DNA of 64,000 nucleotides from NCBI RefSeq assembly GCF_014385085.1, contig NZ_JACRTD010000002.1:1-64000 (forward strand), read 5' to 3'. Positions 1-8,618 of this stretch are shown piece after piece (position 1 is the first letter of the stretch; every line of letters starts with the position of its first letter). The stretch is from Youxingia wuxianensis (GTDB lineage Bacteria; Bacillota; Clostridia; Oscillospirales; Ruminococcaceae). The notes beneath the pieces are model-generated. The model ran no database searches and was not told the DNA's origin. It saw nothing but the letters and a program-made list of their open reading frames with translations. The position numbers were made by a program, and so were the translations under genes.

Positions 1-9
1 TTATATGTT

Positions 10-129
<120 letters not shown>

Positions 130-136
130 TTTATAT

Positions 137-212
137 TCCTCAATAGCTCAGCCGGTAGAGCATGCGGCTGTTAACCGCAGGGTCGTTGGTTCGAGTCCAA
201 CTTGGGGAGCCA
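137..212 (+). tRNA. tRNA-Asn (GTT)
   Basis: A full 76-nt cloverleaf with encoded CCA. Acceptor TCCTCAA (137-143) pairs with TTGGGGA, the anticodon loop is CTGTTAA giving anticodon GTT, and the T loop is TTCGAGT. It follows the 5S gene by 7 nt and is probably co-transcribed with the rRNA operon. Confidence 0.96.
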
Positions 213-220
213 CGTTTTTG

Positions 221-258
221 GATATACCGCTGCCTTTGCGGCGGCGGTATATTTTTTT
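221..258 (+). terminator. Hairpin with T-run after tRNA-Asn
   Basis: ATATACCGC (222-230) pairs with GCGGTATAT (244-252), followed by a run of seven T. It probably ends most rRNA-operon transcripts, although another tRNA follows 15 nt later, so read-through or processing is possible. Confidence 0.7.
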
Positions 259-272
259 AACCAGAGGTATAT

Positions 273-349
273 GGGCCATTAGCTCAGCTGGTTAGAGCAA
301 CCGGCTCATAACCGGTCGGTCCGGGGTTCGAGTCCCTGATGGCCCACCA
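273..349 (+). tRNA. tRNA-Met (CAT)
   Basis: A 77-nt cloverleaf with encoded CCA: acceptor GGGCCAT pairs with ATGGCCC, and the anticodon loop is CTCATAA (anticodon CAT). The first acceptor pair is G-C, so it is not the initiator type, which has a mismatch there. It is called elongator Met. A tRNA-Ile2 whose C34 is modified to lysidine has the same anticodon and cannot be excluded by eye. Confidence 0.88.
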
Positions 350-390
350 ACCTTTTGACCGGCGACTTCTAAGGTTTTCCCTGAAGCCTA

Positions 391-419
391 TTGACAGCAC
401 AGAGTGTATACGGTATAAT
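391..419 (+). promoter_or_regulatory. Consensus sigma-A promoter for tRNA-Trp/Thr
   Basis: A perfect TTGACA (391-396) and a perfect TATAAT (414-419) are separated by exactly 17 bp. Transcription would start near 426 and run through tRNA-Trp and tRNA-Thr to the terminator at 669. Confidence 0.9.
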
Positions 420-492
420 AATCCTCGTTGATTTAAGCCCTGGCTGCTTAATGGCGGAAAGGACATTAGCGTTTGTGCCATGTGGAAATTAT

Positions 493-568
493 AGGGGCAT
501 AGCTCAGCTGGTAGAGCAGCGGTCTCCAAAACCGCGTGCCGAGGGTTCGAATCCTTCTGCCCCTGCCA
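493..568 (+). tRNA. tRNA-Trp (CCA)
   Basis: A 76-nt cloverleaf with encoded 3' CCA. Acceptor AGGGGCA pairs with TGCCCCT, and the anticodon loop CTCCAAA gives anticodon CCA. It lies about 65 nt downstream of the expected start of the perfect promoter at 391. Confidence 0.96.
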
Positions 569-588
569 TTTTTTTGAAAGTTTTGTAT

Positions 589-664
<76 letters not shown>

Positions 665-668
665 ATTT

Positions 669-716
669 AAAAAGACAGGTTTGTAATCTGAAAGGATTGC
701 GAACCTGTCTTTTTAT
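669..716 (+). terminator. Rho-independent terminator of tRNA operon
   Basis: AAAAGACAGGTT (670-681) pairs with AACCTGTCTTTT, followed by T residues at 711-714. It closes the tRNA-Trp/Thr transcript. Confidence 0.85.
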
Positions 717-774
717 ATGAAAATATGAAAAATTTCTTGAATTAAAAGAAGGGAGCCTTTTTGTACTGGCTGTC

Positions 775-1467
775 TTATTTTTTTATATATACATCTAAGA
801 CTGTAAGCAGTTCCCCTTCTACAGAAAACCGAATTTCATATTCAGCATATTCCATACCGTAGATGCGATCAGGAGAACTTTGGTAGGCAGGGCGGGGGTC
901 GTGCGCTAAAACGGCAAGCAGCGGCTCCCGTTGCTCAGGAGCAACCCGGTCGAGCAACTCTTTGGAAATATGAACCTGGAGAGATATTTCCTGGTTTTGG
1001 GAGGCGAACCCGCCGGCAGCGTCAGGATGAGAATCAGTATAAGGAAGGTACGGCTTGATATCATAGATCGGGCTGCCGCTCATTAAATCCGCCCCAGAAA
1101 TATACAAAACAGGGCCGTCCTCCCCTTTTAGAATGATCCTTTCCAGGCGGACGCAAGATAGTCCGATAGGGTTTGGACGGAAGGGAGAACGGGTAGCGAA
1201 TACTCCCATACGAAGATTTCCGCCAAGACGCGGCGGTCGAACCGTGGGAGACCACTTTTCGCGGATAGCCTGGGAAAACTGCCAGATTAGCCAGAGATGG
1301 GAATAACCTTCCAATCCCCGAAGCGCGTCGGGGTTGCGATATTCCGGCTCAAAGATGATTTTAGCCTTCAGTGTGTCGATCAAACCGCTTTGGCGGGGGA
1401 TACCGAATTTTGTAGGAAAATCGCTGTAGATCCGGGCGATGATCTGTAAAGGGGGAGTATTTGGCAT
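775..1467 (-). CDS. trmO: TrmO family tRNA (t6A37) N6-methyltransferase
   Basis: A 230-aa TsaA/TrmO (UPF0066) protein. The family uses SAM to methylate the N6 of threonylcarbamoyl-adenosine at position 37 of ANN-decoding tRNAs. Visible signatures are the run GVFATRSPFRPNPIG near residues 88-102, which contributes to the SAM site, and the downstream DIKPYLPYTD segment. The protein is about the usual full length with its C-terminal domain. The start at 1467 is chosen because GAGGTG sits 5-6 nt upstream; an in-frame ATG eight codons earlier has no ribosome site. The enzyme acts on the product of the Sua5 pathway, whose gene is at 8619. Assignment is by family recognition. Confidence 0.9.
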   Translation of the reverse strand: MPNTPPLQIIARIYSDFPTKFGIPRQSGLIDTLKAKIIFEPEYRNPDALRGLEGYSHLWLIWQFSQAIREKWSPTVRPPRLGGNLRMGVFATRSPFRPNPIGLSCVRLERIILKGEDGPVLYISGADLMSGSPIYDIKPYLPYTDSHPDAAGGFASQNQEISLQVHISKELLDRVAPEQREPLLAVLAHDPRPAYQSSPDRIYGMEYAEYEIRFSVEGELLTVLDVYIKK

Positions 1468-1808
1468 AGGAACACCTCGCTTTAAAAACAAGAGATAATT
1501 TGTCTGTGTTTATTATACAGGATATCTATTTATATAGACAGTGGAAAACCAAAAATAATATGTTTTTCGATTGGTATTCCGATTTTTTCGTTTTTTCAGA
1601 TGCGTTTTACATGAAAATCAAAAAATCTATAAATAATTATGACATGTCGGTAACAAAATCAAAAATTTTTTTAATTAATTTGTAATAATATCTTGATTTT
1701 TTCATATTATATGTTATATTTAATATAGAGGAAGAGATTAAATCTTTCAAAGAAATAACAAACTGTATAATTTTATTACAAAATGTAACTTTTGAAAGGG
1801 GTAATAGT
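1468..1808. other. AT-rich gene-free stretch with promoter candidates
   Basis: No convincing gene. A minus-strand TATAAT (1512-1517) could serve trmO, but its -35 is poor. On the plus strand TTGATT (1693-1698), 16 bp, TATATT (1715-1720) could drive the 1809 gene. Short ORFs here are strongly AT-rich and lack ribosome sites, so they were left out. Confidence 0.45.
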
Positions 1809-2135
1809 ATGAAAAAACAAAATTCAAGAATTTTTTCCGGTTTTATTGGGATAACTTGTGCTGTTGCTGCCTTTATTTTCTTTTCTATTGCCGCGGGCGG
1901 TCTGGTGGAGTTCTCCAAGGATGTGGGTCTGGCCCTCTGGCTGAAGGAAGTGCTTTTGTATTCCTTCTCTAATAAATTTGCTTATAAACTGGTGGCGTCT
2001 TTAGTAATCGGATTTGGTGCTTACTTTGCTACAAATATGATCCTGTACAGCAAAGCGATGAAAGCGAAAAAAGCCAGCCGTGCTACCAGGGTAATATTTA
2101 CCCAGAACGATCCGACGGTGGGAAAAACCGCATAA
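1809..2135 (+). CDS. Small membrane protein, unknown function
   Basis: A 108-aa protein that I do not recognise. A hydrophobic helix covers roughly residues 8-32 and another roughly 60-80. A charged, Lys/Ala-rich stretch (SKAMKAKKASRA) and a polar tail follow, so two membrane crossings are likely. AAAGGGG lies 8-9 nt before the ATG. It stands alone, bounded by an AT-rich promoter region and the bidirectional terminator at 2170. Nothing in the sequence gives a biochemical role. Confidence 0.75.
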   Translation: MKKQNSRIFSGFIGITCAVAAFIFFSIAAGGLVEFSKDVGLALWLKEVLLYSFSNKFAYKLVASLVIGFGAYFATNMILYSKAMKAKKASRATRVIFTQNDPTVGKTA

Positions 2136-2169
2136 TATTGCTTTTCATTTTTCTCCTTTTTTAATATGT

Positions 2170-2210
2170 AAACAGCCCGGCGTTTTATTGTTAAATGCCG
2201 GGCTGTTTAT
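2170..2210. terminator. Bidirectional terminator between convergent genes
   Basis: AAACAGCCCGGC (2170-2181) and GCCGGGCTGTTT (2197-2208) form a 12-bp stem with T-rich tails on both strands. It serves the gene ending at 2135 and the minus-strand small ORF ending at 2210. Confidence 0.85.
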
Positions 2211-2323
2211 TACATATGCAGCCAAAGGGCGATTTTTCCAATCAGAATAAGAATGACCACGCACGCCACACAATAAAGCAGAATTTTCCAGACAGGCGGT
2301 GTTGGCCGCTGAAATATTGACAT
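2210..2323 (-). CDS. 37-aa single-pass membrane peptide
   Basis: A short ORF encoding 37 residues: a polar start (MSIFQRPTPPVWK), then a hydrophobic helix (about residues 14-35), ending LWLHM. GGGGGAG lies 5 nt upstream of the ATG, and the stop abuts the terminator at 2170, as expected for a real transcript. A longer overlapping frame (2145-2369) has no ribosome site and runs through the terminator, so this frame is preferred. Function unknown. Confidence 0.6.
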   Translation of the reverse strand: MSIFQRPTPPVWKILLYCVACVVILILIGKIALWLHM

Positions 2324-2440
2324 ACGGCTCCCCCATTTTTATATTATTTGTAGGATCAGTATAACACAAGGGGTCAAAATTGAAAAGGAACGGTAAACTT
2401 ACCTATTTTCTCTTGGGAGAGTTTGTGATATACTAGCCAT

Positions 2441-2893
2441 ATGAAAAATTTTTTCAAGTTTAGAAAAGCGGATACGATATACGGGCGACTTTGGCAGTTT
2501 TTAGGAATTTTGCTGGCGATTGCCGCCGGGGTGCTGCTTTTTTCGCTGGTGTTCCACTACCGCTGCCCAATCCGTTATACGTTAGGAGTTTCTTGTCCGG
2601 CCTGCGGGATGACCAGAGCGGCCAATTGTTTATTGCATCTTGATTTTGCCGGGGCGTGGGGGTATCATCCTCTTATATACTCCCTGCCGGTGTTTGCGGT
2701 AGTTTTGGGTTACGCTTACGTGTGGGACAAACGGGAGTTGCTTCACTCTAAATGGTTATGGAATATATTTATTGTCCTGTTCATTGCTTTTTGGTTTTGG
2801 CGGCTGATGCAGTTTTTCGGCGGGAATGATCCTGCGTTTTTGGAGCCTGGGGCGATCTTTCCTACTGTGCTGAGAAAAATGACAGGCCGCTAG
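2441..2893 (+). CDS. DUF2752 family membrane protein
   Basis: A 150-aa protein with the DUF2752 hallmark, a Cys-rich motif CPACGMTRA near residues 51-59 after the first membrane helix. Three or four hydrophobic segments are visible (about 18-40, 80-98, 108-128). The family is widespread and functionally uncharacterised; the paired cysteines suggest metal or redox chemistry at the membrane, which is inference. No good ribosome site precedes the ATG, and a TATACT lies only about ten bases upstream, so the mRNA may be nearly leaderless or the start misplaced. glyA follows after 60 bp with no terminator between. Confidence 0.8.
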   Translation: MKNFFKFRKADTIYGRLWQFLGILLAIAAGVLLFSLVFHYRCPIRYTLGVSCPACGMTRAANCLLHLDFAGAWGYHPLIYSLPVFAVVLGYAYVWDKRELLHSKWLWNIFIVLFIAFWFWRLMQFFGGNDPAFLEPGAIFPTVLRKMTGR

Positions 2894-2900
2894 AGAAAAT

Positions 2901-2929
2901 TTGTTTTTATTTTAAAAGGAAAATAGAAT
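2901..2929 (+). promoter_or_regulatory. Candidate promoter for glyA
   Basis: TTGTTT (2901-2906), 17 bp, TAGAAT (2924-2929). The predicted start leaves only a short leader containing the GGGAGGA ribosome site. Moderate match. Confidence 0.4.
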
Positions 2930-2953
2930 ACGATAATGGGAGGAACTACACAA

Positions 2954-4207
2954 ATGTACAAAGACATCATGGACACAGTTGGTTTTGTGTCAAAATATGA
3001 CCCGGAAATTGGGGAGGCAATAGGGAAAGAGCTTGCCCGCCAGCGCAGAAACATAGAGTTGATTGCGTCGGAAAATATCGTATCCCCAGCTGTTATGGCG
3101 GCGATGGGTTCGGTGCTTACCAACAAATATGCCGAAGGCTATCCGGCAAAACGGTATTACGGCGGCTGCGAATGTGTGGATATCGCTGAAAATATTGCTA
3201 TTGAACGCGCGAAAAAACTTTTTGGCGCAGAGCATGTCAATGTACAGCCTCATTCCGGAGCCCAGGCAAATATTGCCGTGTATTTTGCTCTTTTGGAGTA
3301 CGGTGACACAGTACTGGGAATGAACCTTGCTCACGGCGGCCATTTGACCCATGGCTCTCCGGTAAATATGTCAGGAAAATATTTTAAATTTGTTCCTTAC
3401 GGAGTAGAGGACGACACCCAGGTAATTGATTATGATAAAGTGCGTTCCATCGCTCTGGAATGTAAGCCCAAGATGATCGTGGCGGGAGCTTCCGCTTATC
3501 CCAGAATTATTGATTTTGAGGCCCTGTCCAAGATCGCCAAGGAAGTGGGCGCTTACTTGATGGTGGATATGGCCCATATCGCTGGTCTGGTAGCGGCGGG
3601 AGAACATCCGTCTCCGGTGCCTTATGCGGATGTGGTTACCACCACCACCCATAAGACCCTGCGCGGACCTCGGGGCGGCATGATCCTGTGTAAAGAGGAA
3701 TTGGGCGCGAAGATCAACAAGGCGATCTTCCCAGGAACCCAAGGCGGTCCGCTGATGCATACAATTGCTGCGAAAGCGGTATGTTTGGGCGAGGCCCTCA
3801 CCCCGGAATTTAAAGCTTATCAGCACCAGGTAGTGCTCAACTGCAAAGCATTGGCCAGCGGCCTTGAGAAGAGAGGCTTTAAGATGGTTTCCGGCGGCAG
3901 TGACAACCATCTGATCCTTTTAGATTTAAGAAACTTTGATATCACCGGAAAAGAACTGGAGAAAAAGCTGGACGAAGTTTATATCACTGTGAATAAAAAC
4001 GCAATTCCAAACGATCCTCAGAGCCCGTTTATCACCAGCGGCGTGAGAATCGGCACCCCGGCGGTAACCACCCGTGGCTTTAAAGAGGAGGATATGGATA
4101 AGATAGCAGAATTTATCTATCTTACCTGCACTGACTTTGAAAATAAAGCGGACTACATCCGGGCAGGCGTGCAGGCGCTGTGCGAAAAATATCCCCTGTA
4201 CGAATAA
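2954..4207 (+). CDS. glyA: Serine hydroxymethyltransferase
   Basis: A 417-aa PLP enzyme interconverting serine plus tetrahydrofolate with glycine plus 5,10-methylene-THF in the cytoplasm. The PLP-binding motif [14 protein letters not shown] is present, with the Schiff-base lysine near residue 234; the N-terminal IELIASEN and the [13 protein letters not shown] substrate loop are intact. The start at 2954 is supported by GGGAGGA 9-10 nt upstream; an upstream in-frame ATG at 2936 would lie before the ribosome site. The product feeds ThyX (54915), which takes its methylene group from this folate. A terminator follows at 4228. Confidence 0.97.
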   Translation: MYKDIMDTVGFVSKYDPEIGEAIGKELARQRRNIELIASENIVSPAVMAAMGSVLTNKYAEGYPAKRYYGGCECVDIAENIAIERAKKLFGAEHVNVQPHSGAQANIAVYFALLEYGDTVLGMNLAHGGHLTHGSPVNMSGKYFKFVPYGVEDDTQVIDYDKVRSIALECKPKMIVAGASAYPRIIDFEALSKIAKEVGAYLMVDMAHIAGLVAAGEHPSPVPYADVVTTTTHKTLRGPRGGMILCKEELGAKINKAIFPGTQGGPLMHTIAAKAVCLGEALTPEFKAYQHQVVLNCKALASGLEKRGFKMVSGGSDNHLILLDLRNFDITGKELEKKLDEVYITVNKNAIPNDPQSPFITSGVRIGTPAVTTRGFKEEDMDKIAEFIYLTCTDFENKADYIRAGVQALCEKYPLYE

Positions 4208-4227
4208 GCGGACGGCAAGCGAACAAA

Positions 4228-4262
4228 ATGCCCGGCCTGCGGACAAAGCAGGCCGGGCATTA
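4228..4262 (+). terminator. GC-rich hairpin after glyA
   Basis: ATGCCCGGCCTGC (4228-4240) pairs perfectly with GCAGGCCGGGCAT (4248-4260). Only a weak T/A tail follows, so termination may be partial and rarA may be read through. Confidence 0.65.
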
Positions 4263-4293
4263 TATACACCGCAGACAAAAAGGAGGAAAGACC

Positions 4294-5553
4294 ATGGGGG
4301 CTCCGCTAGCGGATAAAATAAGGCCTTTAACCCTGGATGACGTAGTAGGACAGGAACATCTTCTAGGAAAGGAAAAAGTCCTGCGTCGGATGGTGGAGAC
4401 GGGGAATATCCCAAACTTGATCTTTTACGGACCGTCTGGGGTAGGAAAAACAACCGTAGCGTCGATTATTGCGAAACAGGCGGGGAAAAAGCTCTATAAA
4501 CTCAACGGAACTACCGCCTCCACCGCGGATATTAAGGACGTGGTGGGGCAGTTGGATACGTTTGATGGAATGGGCGGGGTGCTGCTGTATTTAGATGAAA
4601 TTCAGTATCTCAATAAAAAACAGCAGCAGACACTGCTGGAATTTATCGAAAATGGGAGCATTACCCTGATCGCATCCACTACAGAAAATCCTTATTTTTA
4701 TGTTTATAACGCTATCCTTTCCCGCAGCACGGTGTTTGAGTTTAGGCCGGTTTCTCCTCAGGAAATCAAAAAGGCGGTAGAACGGGCGTTCAGGATCGCA
4801 GGGGAAAGTTTGCAGCAGCCTTTGGAAATTGAGGACGGGGTGCAGGAGCATATTGCTTACGCCTGCGGCGGGGACGTGCGCAAAGCGGTAAATGCGGTAG
4901 AGATGCTCTCTCTGGCCGCGGTGGACGCAAAAGTAACCTTAGAGGAAGCAAAGCAAGTGGCCCAGAAAAGCGCCATGCGCTACGACCGGGATGGGGACGT
5001 GCATTACGATATCTTGTCCGCATTTCAAAAGGCGGTGCGGGGCTCGGATGAAAACGCCGCCCTGCATTATCTCGCAAGGCTTTTAGAGGCGGGCGATTTA
5101 ATTTCTCCCTGCCGCCGGATGCTGGTCATGGCCAGCGAGGACGTGGGACTGGCCTATCCTATGGCGGCGGCCATTGTGAAAGCTTGTGTGGACAGCGCCT
5201 TTCAGCTCGGGCTGCCGGAAGCTCAGATTCCTCTGGCTCAAGCGGTAATTCTGATGTGCACCAGCCCGAAATCCAACTCCGCGGTACTTGCTATCGATGC
5301 GGCTATGGCGGATGTAAAAAATGGAGTTACTGGGGAAATTCCCCCTTATCTTAGAGACGGTCACTACAGCGGCGCCCAGAAGATGGGGCATGCCATCGGC
5401 TATAAATATGCCCATGATTATCCCAACCATTATGTACAGCAGCAATATCTGCCGGACCCGCTGAAGGACAAAAAATATTATCACTTTGGAGAGAATAAAA
5501 CCGAGCAGGCGGCGAAGGCTTATTGGGAAAAGATCAAAGGAGAAAATTTGTAA
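4294..5553 (+). CDS. rarA: Replication-associated recombination protein RarA (MgsA)
   Basis: A 419-aa AAA+ ATPase of the clamp-loader-like RarA/MgsA/WRNIP1 family, which acts at stalled replication forks. Visible: Walker A GPSGVGKTT (about residues 46-54), Walker B LLYLDEIQ (about 98-105), sensor-1 ASTTENP, and the C-terminal tetramerisation part with PKSNSAVLAIDAAM and YLPDPLKDKKYY. The start at 4294 is set by AAGGAGGA 7-9 nt upstream; an open frame reaching back into glyA has no ribosome site. A strong terminator follows directly. Confidence 0.95.
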   Translation: MGAPLADKIRPLTLDDVVGQEHLLGKEKVLRRMVETGNIPNLIFYGPSGVGKTTVASIIAKQAGKKLYKLNGTTASTADIKDVVGQLDTFDGMGGVLLYLDEIQYLNKKQQQTLLEFIENGSITLIASTTENPYFYVYNAILSRSTVFEFRPVSPQEIKKAVERAFRIAGESLQQPLEIEDGVQEHIAYACGGDVRKAVNAVEMLSLAAVDAKVTLEEAKQVAQKSAMRYDRDGDVHYDILSAFQKAVRGSDENAALHYLARLLEAGDLISPCRRMLVMASEDVGLAYPMAAAIVKACVDSAFQLGLPEAQIPLAQAVILMCTSPKSNSAVLAIDAAMADVKNGVTGEIPPYLRDGHYSGAQKMGHAIGYKYAHDYPNHYVQQQYLPDPLKDKKYYHFGENKTEQAAKAYWEKIKGENL

Positions 5554-5554
5554 T

Positions 5555-5583
5555 AAAAAGCGGCCGGATCCGGCCGCTTTTTA
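5555..5583. terminator. Bidirectional terminator rarA / acetyltransferase
   Basis: AAAAAGCGGCCGG and CCGGCCGCTTTTT form a near-perfect palindrome with A- and T-runs on the two sides. It serves both rarA and the convergent gene ending at 5581. Confidence 0.9.
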
Positions 5584-6099
5584 TTTTATTATCTTTTGGT
5601 ATGCCGCTCGGACATCCCCATGTTCCAGGCTGCCTATTAATGTGATGCGTCCGCAGTAAAGATAACCCGCTTTTTTTACCGCACGGTTCATGGGGACATT
5701 TTCCGGATGGGTGTCTACGCGAAGGCTGATAATCCCTTGCTGCCGGGCGATCTCTTCGGCTTGTGAAAAAAGAAACCCTGCGATCCCCTGTCCTTTTCGG
5801 GCGCCGTCCACGCACACCCGATGCAAAGAGAGATAAGGCTCATCATTGAGCCAGGCGCCGTCATAGATGGTATGATAACAAGGCTCGATCCCGCTTAGAA
5901 TAGTGATCATCCCCACCGGTTCCCCGTCCTGGACCGCTACCCAGCTTACCTGTTGGGTAAAATCGGAAAGAAGGACTTCGCCGTCCGGATAGCCCTTCTG
6001 CCACTGGTCTACCCCGGCGGCCTTCAGGCTTATTTTCGCTGTGTCTATCATCGCCATCATTTTAGGAAGATCAGTTTTCTGCGCCAGACGAAACTCCAT
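5581..6099 (-). CDS. GNAT family N-acetyltransferase
   Basis: A 172-aa GCN5-related acetyltransferase. The acetyl-CoA loop is seen as RKGQGIAGFL (about residues 101-110) after the LSLHRVCVD strand, and the later NVPMNRAVKKAGY segment is the typical motif B. An acetyl-CoA-dependent transfer to an amine is expected; the substrate is unknown. GAGAGGT precedes the ATG by about 8 nt. The gene stands alone between terminators. Confidence 0.85.
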   Translation of the reverse strand: MEFRLAQKTDLPKMMAMIDTAKISLKAAGVDQWQKGYPDGEVLLSDFTQQVSWVAVQDGEPVGMITILSGIEPCYHTIYDGAWLNDEPYLSLHRVCVDGARKGQGIAGFLFSQAEEIARQQGIISLRVDTHPENVPMNRAVKKAGYLYCGRITLIGSLEHGDVRAAYQKIIK

Positions 6100-6165
6100 A
6101 TTTTTGACCTCTCTGATAATTACTGTTCTTTTAGTGTACTGGCTCGTCCGGGAATTGTCAACAGA

Positions 6166-6193
6166 AAAGCTCCCGCAGCCGCGGGAGCTTTAC
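6166..6193 (-). terminator. Terminator of S1-domain gene
   Basis: AAAGCTCCCGC (6166-6176) pairs with GCGGGAGCTTT (6181-6191); read on the minus strand the stem is followed by TTTT. It begins a few bases after the stop codon of the S1-domain gene. Confidence 0.75.
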
Positions 6194-6194
6194 C

Positions 6195-7121
6195 TCAATC
6201 AAAGATCGTTTCAATTATCCGGTCGGCGCAAGGAGGAGAATATTGCCAGCGAGAAAGATGACCTTCGGCAATAAAATAATTTACCGGGGTGTTTTGATAT
6301 TGGGCGTCAAAACAGTCTACAATAATCAGCTTTGCTTTCATTTTTTCCGGGATCAGACTTTTTATGTAAACACTGGCGTGCTGTCCTATGGCTACATCGT
6401 CCCGAGGCTCCGCAAGGCCTGCCAGATTGGGGGTTAACTCTACAAAAATCCCATAATCTTCCACTGAACGTACAATTCCCGCTACAGTTTCCCCGGCAGA
6501 AAACAGGGAAGCGTTTTCCTCCCAAGTGCCTAGAAGCTCTTTGTGGGTAAGGGAGACCCGCCCGTTTTCTTCTAAGGATTTGACAACCACCTTAATTTCT
6601 TGGGAGGGGCGAAAACGATCCCTGGGATGGGAGATGCGGCTGATAGAAATAGCGTCAATAGGGATAAGGGAAGCAATTCCGCAGCCAATATCCACAAAAC
6701 ATCCGAAGGCTTCCAAATGAGTAACCTTTGCGTCGATAATATCCCCAGGAGTCAATTTCATAATATACTCCCGGGTACATTCCTCCTGTACCAGCCGCCG
6801 GGACAGGATAGGACAAGGGGCGCCGTCAGGGTGAGTGGAAAAACCGGTGATTTTATAACACACCGGTTTATTTACTTTGGAAATAATAGCGATATCCCGG
6901 GTTGCGCCTTGCGCAATCCCCAACGCGCCTTCTACACGGGGGATAATCCCCCGGCAGCATCCCATATCTACAATCAAATTGTGTTCAGAATCACAGACGA
7001 CCGCCCGGCTTTCCAAAATTTTTCCCTGGGTGAAAGCTTCCTGCAGGCAGGAAAGAGACCGGAACGCCTGACGGTTGGACAGGGTATCTATCATCATACC
7101 TTCGGGTTTGTAGATGGACAT
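6195..7121 (-). CDS. S1 RNA-binding domain protein
   Basis: A 308-aa protein with S1 OB-fold domains. The clearest domain covers about residues 125-195 (PGDIIDAKVTHLEAFGCFVDIGCG to RVSLTHKELLGTW) and a second about 205-270 (AGETVAGIVRSVEDYGIFVEL). It resembles ribosomal protein S1-like proteins common in clostridia but is much shorter than E. coli S1. A role in RNA or ribosome binding is inferred from the family. The start is fixed by GAGGAGG 9 nt upstream. It is transcribed away from the DUF951-prfA operon. Confidence 0.85.
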   Translation of the reverse strand: MSIYKPEGMMIDTLSNRQAFRSLSCLQEAFTQGKILESRAVVCDSEHNLIVDMGCCRGIIPRVEGALGIAQGATRDIAIISKVNKPVCYKITGFSTHPDGAPCPILSRRLVQEECTREYIMKLTPGDIIDAKVTHLEAFGCFVDIGCGIASLIPIDAISISRISHPRDRFRPSQEIKVVVKSLEENGRVSLTHKELLGTWEENASLFSAGETVAGIVRSVEDYGIFVELTPNLAGLAEPRDDVAIGQHASVYIKSLIPEKMKAKLIIVDCFDAQYQNTPVNYFIAEGHLSRWQYSPPCADRIIETIFD

Positions 7122-7233
7122 TTAGTAAACCTCCTCTTTGAACATATCCTATATGTATTCAGAAGATCCAGTTAAAATGCGGAAAAAGGAAAGATTATTT
7201 GCACTATATGTTCAGGATAAAAGCAAGAGCTTC

Positions 7234-7262
7234 TTGATTAAAAGGGAAAAATTCTGTATAAT
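7234..7262 (+). promoter_or_regulatory. Sigma-A promoter of the DUF951-prfA operon
   Basis: TTGATT (7234-7239), 17 bp, perfect TATAAT (7257-7262). It lies 38 bp before the DUF951 start and probably drives the operon extending to lysO. Confidence 0.75.
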
Positions 7263-7299
7263 GATAGATTGTAGAATTATCGTAAGATTGGGTGATTAT

Positions 7300-7500
7300 A
7301 TGGACGTCCATGTGGGAGATACCCTGATTATGAAAAAGCCTCATCCCTGCGGGGAAACTAGTTTCACTGTAAAGCGGGTGGGGATGGATTTTCGAATTAA
7401 ATGTAATGGCTGCGGCCATGAGGTAATGGCGCCCAGGGGAAAGATAGAGAAAAACATAAAAAAAATTCTCCGGGACGGGCAGCCGGTGGAAAAGAACTAA
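7300..7500 (+). CDS. DUF951 family protein
   Basis: A 66-aa protein of the DUF951 family, which characteristically begins [15 protein letters not shown] pair and an upstream HPCG motif suggest a small zinc-ribbon-like fold. Function unknown, but the family often lies next to translation genes, as here where prfA starts 20 bp later. The start at 7300 matches the family N-terminus; an open frame running back to 7138 crosses the promoter and is rejected. Confidence 0.85.
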   Translation: MDVHVGDTLIMKKPHPCGETSFTVKRVGMDFRIKCNGCGHEVMAPRGKIEKNIKKILRDGQPVEKN

Positions 7501-7519
7501 TGATTTAAGGAGAATGGGA

Positions 7520-8602
7520 ATGTTAGACAGGCTGGAGACGGTAGAAAACCGGCTGGAAGAAATAAATAACAAATTAATGGAGCCGAATGTGGCCAACGAC
7601 CAGGAAAAGTATGCCTCATTAATGAAAGAGTTTAAGCGTCTCACCCCGATTGTGGAAAAATATCGGGATTATAAGCGGGCAAAGAACGCTTATGAAGAAG
7701 CGAAGGAAATGTTGGAAGAAGGCGGCCTGGAAAAAGATCTGCGGGAATTGGCGCAGGAACAATATGACGAGAATAAAGACGCCATGGACACTTATGCCCA
7801 GGAGCTGAAAATTTTGCTTTTGCCCCAGGATCCTAACGACGATAAAAACGTTATTGTGGAAATCCGCGGCGGTGCGGGAGGGGATGAAGCGGCGCTGTTC
7901 GCCGGTTCCCTGTACCGGATGTACTGTATGTACGCGGAAAGCGTCGGATGGAAAGGGGAAATATTAAGCGCCAATGAAACTGAGTTGGGAGGCTTTAAAG
8001 AGATCAGCTTTTCTATCGAAGGAGAAGGGGCCTACTCCAAGCTGAAATTTGAAAGCGGAGTTCATCGGGTGCAAAGGGTGCCTGAAACGGAAGCGTCCGG
8101 GAGGATTCATACGTCTACCGTCACAGTAGCGGTACTGCCGGAGGTGGAAGAGGTAGAGGTGCAAATTAATCCCGCCGACCTGCAGATTGACACCTATCGG
8201 GCCAGCGGCGCCGGCGGACAGCACGTCAACAAAACAGAATCCGCCATCCGTATCACCCACCTGCCTACCGGCACAGTGGTGGAATGCCAGGATGAGCGCA
8301 GCCAATATAAAAACAAAGACAAAGCCATGAAGATCCTGCGTTCAAAGATTTATGAGCAGAAACAGCGGGAACAAAGCGATAAAATTGCTTCTGAAAGAAA
8401 ATTGCAGGTGGGGACCGGGGACCGTTCGGAACGGATTCGTACCTACAATTTTCCCCAAGGAAGGGTGACCGATCATCGGATTGGATTGACCTTATATAAA
8501 CTGGACCAGATTTTAAACGGAGATTTAAACGAGCTGTTTGACGCGCTGATCACTTTTGATCAGGCCGAAAAACTGCAGGCCCAGTCGGACCAGCAAGCCT
8601 AA
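7520..8602 (+). CDS. prfA: Peptide chain release factor 1
   Basis: A 360-aa class I release factor that reads UAA and UAG and triggers peptide release. The anticodon-like PET motif lies near residue 188 and the catalytic GGQ near 232-234 ([10 protein letters not shown]); PET rather than SPF identifies RF1 rather than RF2. Normal full length. Of two close ATGs, 7520 is chosen because AAGGAG is 7 nt upstream, while 7514 would leave a 1-nt gap. No prmC methyltransferase gene is next to it; a Sua5-type gene follows. Confidence 0.97.
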   Translation: MLDRLETVENRLEEINNKLMEPNVANDQEKYASLMKEFKRLTPIVEKYRDYKRAKNAYEEAKEMLEEGGLEKDLRELAQEQYDENKDAMDTYAQELKILLLPQDPNDDKNVIVEIRGGAGGDEAALFAGSLYRMYCMYAESVGWKGEILSANETELGGFKEISFSIEGEGAYSKLKFESGVHRVQRVPETEASGRIHTSTVTVAVLPEVEEVEVQINPADLQIDTYRASGAGGQHVNKTESAIRITHLPTGTVVECQDERSQYKNKDKAMKILRSKIYEQKQREQSDKIASERKLQVGTGDRSERIRTYNFPQGRVTDHRIGLTLYKLDQILNGDLNELFDALITFDQAEKLQAQSDQQA

Positions 8603-8618
8603 AACGGGAAGTGTAGTA

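Noticed and set aside
2145..2369. 74-codon minus-strand frame
   Set aside because: It runs through the terminator at 2170 and lacks a ribosome site; the overlapping 37-aa frame explains the region better.
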